The notes under the pieces were generated by a model. The model did no database searches and was not told the DNA's origin. It worked only from the letters and a program-made list of their open reading frames with translations. From assembly GCA_046154125.1 (NCBI GenBank), contig JBJXEJ010000010.1, positions 1-14,599 of the forward strand: 14,599 nt of DNA, written 5' to 3'. Of the stretch, positions 7,709 through 14,168 are shown piece by piece. Within the stretch, counting starts at the first letter, position 1. Every line of letters starts with the position of its first letter. Source of the stretch: PBB1 sp046154125. GTDB lineage: Bacteria > Pseudomonadota > Gammaproteobacteria > Burkholderiales > Burkholderiaceae_C. The position numbers and the translations under genes are program-made.

Positions 7709-9538
7709 ATGCGGACCCGCGCTGTGCTCCAACTCCTCGCACTGTGTGTGTGCCTGCTGACAAGTGCGGCCCAGGCGGCCACGCTGACGATCACCTCGGC
7801 GCAGTCGATCAACAGCGACGAGGCACACTTTCCGACCACCGGCACGCCCAAGCCGGTCTCGCTGCCCGACGACTGGACCGTCACTCGCCCCGACCACGAC
7901 GGCAGCGTCTGGTACCGGGTCGCCTTCGGCAAGCCGGAAGGCCTGGCGGCAGATGACCTGCTCGCGCTTTACATCGAGCGCGCGTGCAGCAACCTCGAGG
8001 TACATCTGAACGGCCGTCGCATCTACAGCGGCGGCCGCATGGCAGAGCCGACGACACGCAACTGCTATCACCCTCAGTTGGTGAGCCTGCCGGCCGTGCT
8101 GCTGGACCAGCCGGAGAACGTGCTCGATGTCCGGGTGCAGGGATCGGCGTTGCGGCATGTCTCCGCGCGTACGCGTGCGGGCGGGCTGTCGGCGCTGCGC
8201 ATCGGGTCGGCCACCGCGATGACGGCGCTTTACGAGCAACGCGAGTTCTGGCGCATACGGACGGTGCAGATCATCGGCATTGCCCTGATCGCAATGGGAG
8301 GCTTCCTGCTTATCCTGAGCTGGATCAACCGCAGCGAGATCTTCCTGATGTACTTCGGCTCGCTGCTGCTTGGCTGGGCGCTGCTTTCGCTGCGCGTCTG
8401 GTGGCCGCACTGGCCCTGGGACACGCGCGTCTTCGAGTCAGTCGTCTGCAGCGCGTTTCCGCCGGTCGTCGCGATGGCCGTGCAGTTCCTGCTGAGCTAC
8501 GCCGGAGTGCGTTCGCGCCGGGTCGCGATCGGCCTGCTGCTGCAATGCATGCTGGTCCCCATCAGCCTGGTCGCGACCGGCGCAGACCATCTGTTCACGG
8601 TCGCAAGCGGGTGGTTTCTGCTGTTGGCCACCGAGATGCTGATGGCCATCGCGGTGTACTTGCGGCTGGCGTGGAAAAACCATCGTGACGATTTCTGGCC
8701 GATGGGCATCACGCTGGGCTGCCTGGGCGTTCTCGTGACGATCGAGATCGCGATTCAGTACGGCTGGCTGCCCACGCTCGTGGTGCAGCCCCTGAACTTC
8801 GCGTTTCCGTTGCTGCTGCTTGGAATCGGATCGAGGTTGCTGCAGGTGTTCGGCCGGGCGCTGCAGGCGGCCGAGGTCAATCGCTCGCAGCTGGAGAGGC
8901 GCGTGCACGAAGCCACCGCGGAGATAGAACGCAATTTCGCGCAGATGTCGGCGCTGCGCGTCGAGCAGGTGACCGAGAAGGAGCGCAAGCGCATCGCCGC
9001 AGACCTGCACGACGACCTCGGCGCCAAGCTGCTGACCATCGTGCACACCAGCGAGAGCGAGCGCATCTCGACGCTGGCGCGCGAGGCGCTGGAAGAGATG
9101 CGCCTGTCGGTGCGAGGCCTCACCGGCAAACCGGTGCAGCTGGCGGATGCACTGGCCGACTGGCGCGCCGAAACCGTGTCACGGCTGGGCCAGGCCAATA
9201 TCGAAGCCGACTGGCGCAACCCGGTCGACGAGCTCGACCAGCAACTCACCGCCCGGGTGTTCGTGCAGACCACCCGCATCCTGCGCGAGGCGGTCAGCAA
9301 CATCATCAAGCACAGCGGCGCCTCGCACTGCAAGGTGCGCACATCTGTTGATGCACAGCACTTCGGGCTGCTGGTACAGGACAACGGCAAGGGCATCGCG
9401 ATGGAGCTCGACGGCAAGCTCGATCGGGGCCACGGCATGTCCAGCATGAAGCACCGCGCCAAGCAGCTGCTCGGTCAGTGCCTGGTCGAATCCGGTCCGG
9501 GCTACGGCACCGTGATCAGACTCACGATTCCCCTGTAA
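7709..9538 (+). CDS. 7TMR-DISM-type sensor histidine kinase
   Basis: This is a 609-residue membrane sensor kinase. A signal peptide (1-23, ending AQA) precedes a periplasmic beta-sandwich-like domain (about 25-170). That domain contains LPDDWTVTRPDHDGSVWYR and LEVHLNGRRIYSGG, which resemble galactose-binding or jelly-roll folds. Seven hydrophobic helices follow (about 184-204, 211-230, 246-265, 271-290, 296-318, 331-350, 358-376), then a coiled-coil linker (about 385-425). The HisKA_3 phosphoacceptor is H434 in ERKRIAADLHDDLGAKLL. The ATPase domain has the N box E527-AVSN-IIKH535, D558-N-G-K-G562, GHGMSSMKHRA and GYGT (598-601). The ligand is unknown; a carbohydrate or carboxylic acid is possible from the domain type only. 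The partner is the response regulator 73 bases downstream. The H434 hairpin is short compared with DesK. Confidence 0.92.
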   Translation: MRTRAVLQLLALCVCLLTSAAQAATLTITSAQSINSDEAHFPTTGTPKPVSLPDDWTVTRPDHDGSVWYRVAFGKPEGLAADDLLALYIERACSNLEVHLNGRRIYSGGRMAEPTTRNCYHPQLVSLPAVLLDQPENVLDVRVQGSALRHVSARTRAGGLSALRIGSATAMTALYEQREFWRIRTVQIIGIALIAMGGFLLILSWINRSEIFLMYFGSLLLGWALLSLRVWWPHWPWDTRVFESVVCSAFPPVVAMAVQFLLSYAGVRSRRVAIGLLLQCMLVPISLVATGADHLFTVASGWFLLLATEMLMAIAVYLRLAWKNHRDDFWPMGITLGCLGVLVTIEIAIQYGWLPTLVVQPLNFAFPLLLLGIGSRLLQVFGRALQAAEVNRSQLERRVHEATAEIERNFAQMSALRVEQVTEKERKRIAADLHDDLGAKLLTIVHTSESERISTLAREALEEMRLSVRGLTGKPVQLADALADWRAETVSRLGQANIEADWRNPVDELDQQLTARVFVQTTRILREAVSNIIKHSGASHCKVRTSVDAQHFGLLVQDNGKGIAMELDGKLDRGHGMSSMKHRAKQLLGQCLVESGPGYGTVIRLTIPL

Positions 9539-9611
9539 ATCATCGATGCCCATGTCGGATAGCGGTCAGGGCGGCTCCGTTTTGGTCGATAACCCCGATG
9601 ACGGAGTCCCG

Positions 9612-10271
9612 ATGAACAACATCCTGCTGCTGGAAGACCTGCCCGAGATTCGTGCCTGGATGAAGGCCCTGGTCTTGCAGGTATTTCCCAAATCGCACAT
9701 CCATGAAGCCGCTCGCATCCACGACGCGCTGGAACTGACGACGGCGATCAAGTTCGATCTGGCGCTGGTCGATCTCGGCCTGCCCGACGGATCAGGGGTC
9801 ACGGTCGTCGCGGAGTTGCGCGAGACCCAACCCGAGGCGCAGTCGGTCGTGGTCACGATCCACGACGATGACGATCACCTGTTCCCCGCGCTGCAGGCCG
9901 GCGCCTTCGGCTACCTGCTGAAGGAACAATCGCGCGAATTGATCGCCGAGCAACTCAAGCGCATGAGCGGCGGCGAGCCGCCACTGTCGCCGTCGATCGC
10001 GCGGCGCGTGATCTCGCACTTCGCAGCGCAGTCCAAAACCAAGACGCAGCAACAGGCCCATGCGATGCCCCATGTGTCGCTGACCGACCGCGAGAACGAG
10101 GTGCTGCTGCGTGTGGCCAAGGGTTACACGCTGCCCGAGATCGGAGTGCAGCTGAACCTGTCGCGACACACGATCGCCGACTACGTCAAGCAGATCTACC
10201 GCAAGCTCAACGTGAGTTCGCGCGCAGAAGCGGCCCTGGAAGCCCAGCGGCTGGGACTATTCCGGAGCTGA
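9612..10271 (+). CDS. NarL/LuxR-family response regulator
   Basis: This is a 219-residue DNA-binding response regulator. The receiver domain (1 to about 118) has the acidic pair E8-D9, phosphoacceptor D54 in VDLGLPDGSG, T82 and K104, so it should be phosphorylated normally. A polar linker rich in Gln, Lys and Ala (about 138-153) leads to the LuxR-type helix-turn-helix (156-213), with LTDRENEVLLRVAKG, LNLSRHTIADYVKQIYRKLNV and SSRAEAALEAQ. I chose the ATG at 9612 because GGAG lies 5 bases upstream and the receiver domain begins immediately; an in-frame ATG at 9546 would add 22 unlikely residues. It follows the sensor kinase and is almost certainly its partner. ruvA begins 34 bases downstream, so read-through into ruvA is possible. 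Target genes are unknown. Confidence 0.93.
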   Translation: MNNILLLEDLPEIRAWMKALVLQVFPKSHIHEAARIHDALELTTAIKFDLALVDLGLPDGSGVTVVAELRETQPEAQSVVVTIHDDDDHLFPALQAGAFGYLLKEQSRELIAEQLKRMSGGEPPLSPSIARRVISHFAAQSKTKTQQQAHAMPHVSLTDRENEVLLRVAKGYTLPEIGVQLNLSRHTIADYVKQIYRKLNVSSRAEAALEAQRLGLFRS

Positions 10272-10293
10272 TCCTCACCGAACGCATCGACCG

Positions 10294-10299
10294 GATAAT
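10294..10299 (+). promoter_or_regulatory. candidate -10 box (GATAAT) before ruvA
   Basis: GATAAT ends 6 bases before the ruvA ATG, where a -10 box would sit for a transcript starting at the start codon. There is no Shine-Dalgarno. The -35 position is not convincing. Confidence 0.4.
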
Positions 10300-10305
10300 C
10301 GATCG

Positions 10306-10875
10306 ATGATCGGACGACTCACCGGCCTCCTCGCGGGGAAATCGCCCCCCCAACTGCTCATCGATGTGAACGGCGTCGGCTACGAAGTCGATGTGCCGAT
10401 GAGCAGCTTCTACAACCTGCCCGGCCTCGGCGAACGCGTGACGCTGCTGACGCATTTCATCGTGCGCGAGGACGCGCAGATCCTGTTCGGCTTCCTGAGC
10501 CACGAAGAGCGCCAGACCTTTCGCCAGCTGATCAAGATCACCGGCGTCGGACCGCGGATGGCGCTGTCGCTGCTGTCGGGCCTGAGCGTCGGCGAGCTGG
10601 CTCAGGCCGTTGCGCGCCAGGAAGCCGGGCGACTCGTGAAGGTGCCCGGCATCGGCAAGAAAACCGCCGAGCGGCTGTTGCTCGAGCTCAAGGGCAAGCT
10701 CGCGGACGCCATCGGCGCCCCGGCATCGATCGCCAACGACGCACAGGCCGACATCCTGCAGGCGCTGATCGCGCTCGGCTACAGCGACCGCGAAGCCGCT
10801 GCAGCGCTGAAGAGCCTGCCGGCCGGGGCGAGTGTCAGCGATGGCATCAAGCTCGCGCTGAAAGCACTCGGCTGA
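10306..10875 (+). CDS. ruvA: Holliday junction branch migration protein RuvA
   Basis: This is a 189-residue protein. RuvA tetramers bind four-way junctions and load the RuvB hexamers that drive branch migration. It has the three family domains: an N-terminal OB-fold (1 to about 62, MIGRLTGLLAGKSPPQLLIDV), two helix-hairpin-helix motifs (ITGVGPRMAL at 78-87 and VPGIGKKTAERL at 113-124), and the C-terminal RuvB-binding domain (about 146-189) after a flexible linker. Length and start are normal. Unusually, ruvB is not adjacent but 1,140 bases further on, beyond two opposite-strand genes. No ruvC is in the window. Confidence 0.97.
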   Translation: MIGRLTGLLAGKSPPQLLIDVNGVGYEVDVPMSSFYNLPGLGERVTLLTHFIVREDAQILFGFLSHEERQTFRQLIKITGVGPRMALSLLSGLSVGELAQAVARQEAGRLVKVPGIGKKTAERLLLELKGKLADAIGAPASIANDAQADILQALIALGYSDREAAAALKSLPAGASVSDGIKLALKALG

Positions 10876-10903
10876 CAGAGCTGCGGGCCGGCTGCCGCAC
10901 CGC

Positions 10904-11383
10904 TCAGTGCTTGTGCTCGGCCGCGGCGCCGCTGTCCTTCGGGTTCTCGACATTCACCGTCACGACAATCTCACCCGCCTTCTCGAACTTCAGCGTCAGC
11001 GCAAGTTTGTCACCCGCCCTGAGCGGCGCCTTCAGTCCCATCAGCATCAGGTGAAAGCCGCCAGGCTTGAGTTCGACGGTATGGCCGGCCGGCACGTCGA
11101 TGCCGTCGACCTGTCGCATCTTCATCACGTCTCCCTCCATCGTCATCGTGTGCATTTCGACCGAAGCCGCGACAGGCGAAGTGGCTGACATCAACCGATC
11201 GGCAGCGCCCTGGTTGGCAAGCTTGAGGTAGCCGGCGCCGACCTGCTGGCCTGGGTTGGTGGGCCGCGCATAGGGATGGCCGATGTCGATCGCACCGATC
11301 TTGAAGCCGTGGGCGGCGGCGCCAAGCGTGGCAAAGGCCAGTGCGGTGATGGCGATCAATCGTTGGATGGATGACTTGTTCAT
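10904..11383 (-). CDS. PCuAC-family periplasmic copper chaperone
   Basis: This is a 159-residue secreted protein with a signal peptide (1-24, cleavage near GAAA-H). The copper site H-x10-M-x21-H-x-M is intact: H78, M89, H111 and M113. PCuAC proteins bind Cu(I), and also Cu(II) at His-rich tails, in the periplasm and help assemble the CuA centre of cytochrome c oxidase together with Sco. This protein also ends in EHKH, a possible second copper-binding tail. The ATG at 11383 was chosen because it starts the signal peptide; an upstream in-frame start would add 15 residues ahead of it. It is convergent with ruvA (28-base gap) and lies 135 bases downstream of the DUF2946 gene on the same strand. 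No Sco gene or TonB receptor gene is in the window. Confidence 0.93.
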   Translation of the reverse strand: MNKSSIQRLIAITALAFATLGAAAHGFKIGAIDIGHPYARPTNPGQQVGAGYLKLANQGAADRLMSATSPVAASVEMHTMTMEGDVMKMRQVDGIDVPAGHTVELKPGGFHLMLMGLKAPLRAGDKLALTLKFEKAGEIVVTVNVENPKDSGAAAEHKH

Positions 11384-11518
11384 GGAAGATGCTTTGCAGG
11401 GACGAAAAGTGGGTGCCGGAAGGCACATCGAAGCTCATCAGCCGTCGCATTTCTGTTCGGCGCGCAGGCCGAGGAACTGCAACGGTCCGTCAACCGGCAC
11501 CTGGCCGGCAGCGGTCGA

Positions 11519-11938
11519 TCACGCAGGCACGAGGGGCGGCGGAGCGCGGGACTGGCGGGGCGCCCAGACGAACAGCGCACGCGGCGACTGCGGGTACAGC
11601 GTCGGCTGACGGGCAACGCCTTCGGGCCCCAGAACGCATGCGGCATCTGCCGGAGGCATGCCCAGCGCCGATGAGAACTGCGAGCACAACGGGCAGTGCT
11701 CCGTGTGCAGCCCGACCGGACGGCTCGGCGCCACGGGCGGGCCACCAAAGGAAGTGTCCGCCGTCTGTGCAGCCGAGGCGAGCCATCGTGCACCGGCTGT
11801 CGAACAGACAACGGCCCCCGGTCCGGTTCCTGCCGCCGGTCTCAGCGCCTGTGACAGCGTCGGCACCAGCACCACTCCGACCATCGCGATCAACGCAATA
11901 TGCAGGAAGAACTTCCAACAGTGCCTGTAAAAACTCAC
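11519..11938 (-). CDS. DUF2946 family protein (small, membrane-anchored, Cys/His motif)
   Basis: This is a 139-residue protein with an N-terminal hydrophobic helix (about 9-30, signal anchor or signal peptide), a low-complexity Ala/Gly/Pro region, and the family motif H78-T-E-H81-C82-P-L-C85 followed by a PP pair, ending RAPPPLVPA. The CPxC motif with adjacent histidines could bind a metal. DUF2946 genes are often found beside copper-handling genes, and here the next gene on the strand is a PCuAC chaperone, so a periplasmic role in copper handling is inferred, not shown. It starts with GTG at 11938, preceded 6 bases upstream by TACACT and with no Shine-Dalgarno. Between it and the chaperone gene are 135 bases in which I see no gene or clear signal. 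Confidence 0.8.
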   Translation of the reverse strand: MSFYRHCWKFFLHIALIAMVGVVLVPTLSQALRPAAGTGPGAVVCSTAGARWLASAAQTADTSFGGPPVAPSRPVGLHTEHCPLCSQFSSALGMPPADAACVLGPEGVARQPTLYPQSPRALFVWAPRQSRAPPPLVPA

Positions 11939-11944
11939 GGCGCG

Positions 11945-11950
11945 AGTGTA
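11945..11950 (-). promoter_or_regulatory. candidate -10 box (TACACT) before the DUF2946 gene
   Basis: TACACT fits the TAnnnT core of a -10 element and ends 6 bases before the GTG start. The -35 is not evident. It lies back to back with the ruvB box in a 77-base divergent spacer. Confidence 0.3.
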
Positions 11951-12004
11951 GGCGACGCCCTGACGACCGACTTCCTCGCAGCGCGCGCCACGCAGGGGCG
12001 TGCC

Positions 12005-12010
12005 GATAAT
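12005..12010 (+). promoter_or_regulatory. candidate -10 box (GATAAT) before ruvB
   Basis: GATAAT ends 5 bases before the ruvB ATG, mirroring the arrangement before ruvA. It suggests that ruvB has its own promoter, as expected once it is separated from ruvA. No Shine-Dalgarno is seen at normal spacing and no clear -35. Confidence 0.4.
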
Positions 12011-12015
12011 GCGTC

Positions 12016-13071
12016 ATGAGCATCCAGACCGACGAATTCGAGCCCCGGCGTGTGGTCAGCGCAGCACCCGCCTCGCCAAACGAGGAGGCGATCGAGCGCG
12101 CACTGCGCCCGAAAGGGCTGGCCGAATACGTCGGGCAGGTGAAGGCACGCGAGCAACTCGAGATCTTCATCGGTGCAGCGAAGATGCGCAGCGAGGCGAT
12201 GGACCACGTGCTGCTGTTCGGCCCGCCCGGGCTGGGCAAGACCACACTGAGCCACATCATCGCCAGCGAGCTGGGCGTGAACCTGCGCCAGACCTCCGGG
12301 CCGGTGCTCGAAAAGCCCAAGGACCTGGCAGCGATCCTCACCAACCTCGAACGCAACGATGTGCTTTTCATCGACGAGATCCACCGCCTGAGCCCGGTGG
12401 TCGAGGAGATCCTGTACCCCGCGCTGGAGGACTACCAGATCGACATCATGATCGGCGAAGGCCCGGCCGCGCGCTCGATCAAGCTCGACCTGCAGCCATT
12501 CACGCTGGTCGGCGCCACCACACGCGCCGGCATGCTGACCAACCCGCTGCGCGACCGCTTCGGCATCGTCGCGCGTCTGGAGTTCTACACACCCGAAGAG
12601 CTCGCTCGCATCGTCAACCGCTCGGCGGGACTGCTGAACGTGCCGACCGATGCCGAGGGTGCCTTCGAGATCGCGCGCCGCTCTCGCGGCACGCCGCGCA
12701 TTGCCAACCGGCTGCTGCGCCGCGTGCGCGATTACGCCGACGTCAAAGGCGACGGCCGCATCACGAAAGCGCTGGCCGACCTGGCCTTGAAGATGCTCGA
12801 TGTCGACCCGCACGGCCTCGACGTGATGGACCGCAAGCTGCTCGAAGCGGTGATCCACCGCTTCGCAGGAGGCCCGGTCGGGCTCGACAACGTGGCAGCG
12901 GCGATCGGTGAAGAGCGGGACACGATCGAGGACGTGATCGAGCCGTACCTGATCCAGCAGGGCTACCTGCAGCGTACACCGCGCGGTCGCATCGCGACGC
13001 CGGCCGCGTTCAGGCACCTGGGCGTGACACCGCCCGGGGGCGGCGCCGGAGTCGATCTGTTCGACGAGTGA
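12016..13071 (+). CDS. ruvB: Holliday junction branch migration helicase RuvB
   Basis: This is a 351-residue AAA+ ATPase that pumps DNA through the RuvA-bound junction. Walker A is G69-PPGLGK-T76 (with K75), Walker B is L117-FID120-E121-IH, and the sensor 1/arginine-finger region is GATTRAGMLTNPLRDRFG (166-183; R170 corresponds to the known arginine finger). The C-terminal winged-helix domain (about 265-351) includes the conserved DVIEPYLIQQGYLQRTPRGR. Length and sequence are normal. The gene is divergent from the DUF2946 gene and convergent with the phosphatase, whose stop codon is 14 bases downstream. Confidence 0.98.
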   Translation: MSIQTDEFEPRRVVSAAPASPNEEAIERALRPKGLAEYVGQVKAREQLEIFIGAAKMRSEAMDHVLLFGPPGLGKTTLSHIIASELGVNLRQTSGPVLEKPKDLAAILTNLERNDVLFIDEIHRLSPVVEEILYPALEDYQIDIMIGEGPAARSIKLDLQPFTLVGATTRAGMLTNPLRDRFGIVARLEFYTPEELARIVNRSAGLLNVPTDAEGAFEIARRSRGTPRIANRLLRRVRDYADVKGDGRITKALADLALKMLDVDPHGLDVMDRKLLEAVIHRFAGGPVGLDNVAAAIGEERDTIEDVIEPYLIQQGYLQRTPRGRIATPAAFRHLGVTPPGGGAGVDLFDE

Positions 13072-13081
13072 GCGGGACGCT

Positions 13082-13099
13082 GGCCTCAGGCCTGAGGCC
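13082..13099. terminator. perfect 18-base palindrome, candidate bidirectional terminator hairpin
   Basis: GGCCTCAGGCCTGAGGCC is its own reverse complement. It lies 10 bases after the ruvB stop and covers the phosphatase stop codon (13086-13088). As RNA it could form a GC-rich stem of about 7 base pairs with a GGCC tetraloop, extendable by a G-U pair (13081/13100) and a C-G pair (13080/13101). There is no T-run on either side, so intrinsic termination is not proven; a block to RNA decay or a protein site are alternatives. Confidence 0.45.
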
Positions 13100-13754
13100 G
13101 GTGGTTCGTGCCACCATCTGCGGTTTCGTCCAGCGCCGCGTTCTCGAGGTGCCGCGTGTCGCTCCAGCCGACCAGCGTCAGGCCCTCGCCGGTGTGCAGC
13201 AGCCGGTTGATGCTGGCATTGCCCAACGCCCACGAACGTTTGGCCTGCAGGTCGAGCCGTGTCGCGGCGCGGTAGAGGCAATCCATGACGCCACCATGCG
13301 CGACGACCGCGATGGTCTGCCCGGGATGGGCCTCGGCGAGCACTTGCACCGCATCGACGCAGCGCACATAGACGTCGCGGAGCGACTCGCCGCCTTCGGG
13401 AGCGAAATCGGGGTCGCGCTGCGTCCAGCGGCGGGCTTCGACAGGCCAGCGGGACTCGATCTCGGCAAAGGTCAGTGCCTCGAAGGCCCCAAAGGCGCGC
13501 TCGCGCAGCCGGGTGTCGGCAACCACACGCAAGCCGATTGCTTCGCCCAACGCTCCGGCGGTTTCAAGCGCACGTGACAGATCGCTTGAATACACCGCCG
13601 AGATTCCCTCGTCGATGAGCGCCTCGGCCATGCGGGCCGCTTGCCAGCGACCTGTGGCGTTGAGCGGTATGTCCAGGTGACCCTGAATGCGCGTGTCGAC
13701 ATTCCAGGCCGTTTCACCGTGGCGGATTGCCACGATGCGGGTCACCGTCGGCAT
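13086..13754 (-). CDS. histidine phosphatase family protein (phosphoglycerate-mutase-like)
   Basis: This is a 222-residue cytoplasmic protein of the histidine phosphatase superfamily (GpmB/CobC-like branch). The catalytic motif is R11-H12-G13-E14-T, the other core residues are R61 (SSDLSRALETA), the acid E85 (RLRERAFGAFE) and the second histidine H153 (VVAHGGVMDCL). The protein lacks the extra insertions of cofactor-dependent phosphoglycerate mutases, so phosphatase activity is more likely than mutase activity; the substrate is unknown. The ATG at 13754 lies 4 bases after the DUF1840 stop, which points to coupled translation. An in-frame extension upstream would overlap the DUF1840 gene and is rejected. 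It converges on ruvB. Confidence 0.92.
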   Translation of the reverse strand: MPTVTRIVAIRHGETAWNVDTRIQGHLDIPLNATGRWQAARMAEALIDEGISAVYSSDLSRALETAGALGEAIGLRVVADTRLRERAFGAFEALTFAEIESRWPVEARRWTQRDPDFAPEGGESLRDVYVRCVDAVQVLAEAHPGQTIAVVAHGGVMDCLYRAATRLDLQAKRSWALGNASINRLLHTGEGLTLVGWSDTRHLENAALDETADGGTNHRPQA

Positions 13755-13758
13755 CTGA

Positions 13759-14082
13759 TCACACACCCCAGACGATGACCGCGTTGGCGGCGTGGCTGCG
13801 CTTGAGCATCTCGACCAGCGGCCAGGCACGTTGACGCAAGCTCACCGTGTCTCCTGCCGGCGCTCTCCGGCTCTCGGCGCTCGCTTCCTTCTCGGCCTGC
13901 TGGCGGGCGGCGTCGGCATCGGACACGGCCCGCTCGAGCGCAGCGATCGCCGCCGGCATGTCGGCGACCTCGAAGATGCCCTGTGCGGCCGGCTCCTTGC
14001 CGACCAGGCGCAGGATGGGCTCGGCACTGGCCGCCAGCATGATGACGTCGCCAGCCGCCTTGGATTTGAATTTGTAGATCAT
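13759..14082 (-). CDS. DUF1840 domain-containing protein
   Basis: This is a 107-residue cytoplasmic protein of a betaproteobacterial family with no known function. Recognisable parts are the start MIYKFKSKAAGDVIML, the segment LVGKEPAAQGIFEVADMPAAIAALERAV, an Ala/Glu-rich, probably helical middle (about 58-80), and the ending VSLRQRAWPLVEMLKRSHAANAVIVWGV. There are no cysteines, membrane helices or catalytic motifs that I recognise. The start is well supported: GAGGA lies 4 bases before the ATG at 14082. An in-frame extension to 14298 would be Arg-rich, non-family sequence and would overlap the EAL gene. It probably forms a two-gene unit with the phosphatase (4-base gap). Confidence 0.9.
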   Translation of the reverse strand: MIYKFKSKAAGDVIMLAASAEPILRLVGKEPAAQGIFEVADMPAAIAALERAVSDADAARQQAEKEASAESRRAPAGDTVSLRQRAWPLVEMLKRSHAANAVIVWGV

Positions 14083-14168
14083 GAAGTCCTCGCAGACCGA
14101 CGGAAATCGGCAACGGATTGTGCGCTGCGACACCACCCGGCAGGCTGGCCGGATCGGCGAGGGCGAAC

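Noticed and set aside
7604..8410. Upstream extension of the phoH frame
   Set aside because: It is antisense to the kinase gene and not protein-like; homology begins just after the TTG at 7603.
10882..10899. Hairpin TGCGG...CCGCA between convergent ruvA and PCuAC genes as a terminator
   Set aside because: The stem is only 5 base pairs with an 8-base loop and no T-run follows on either strand.
11441..11518. In-frame open stretch of about 25 codons following the DUF2946 stop codon, considered as a readthrough or split gene
   Set aside because: DUF2946 already ends in the usual PP-rich tail, and a stretch this short is expected by chance in GC-rich DNA.
10904..11938. Copper gene pair considered as a recent mobile insertion into a ruvAB operon
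   Set aside because: No transposase, direct repeats, integrase or shift in base composition is seen at either boundary.
11935..13281. Minus-strand open frame of 448 codons opposite ruvB
   Set aside because: It is the shadow of ruvB in the opposite strand, with Asp/His/Arg/Gln-rich composition and no domain.
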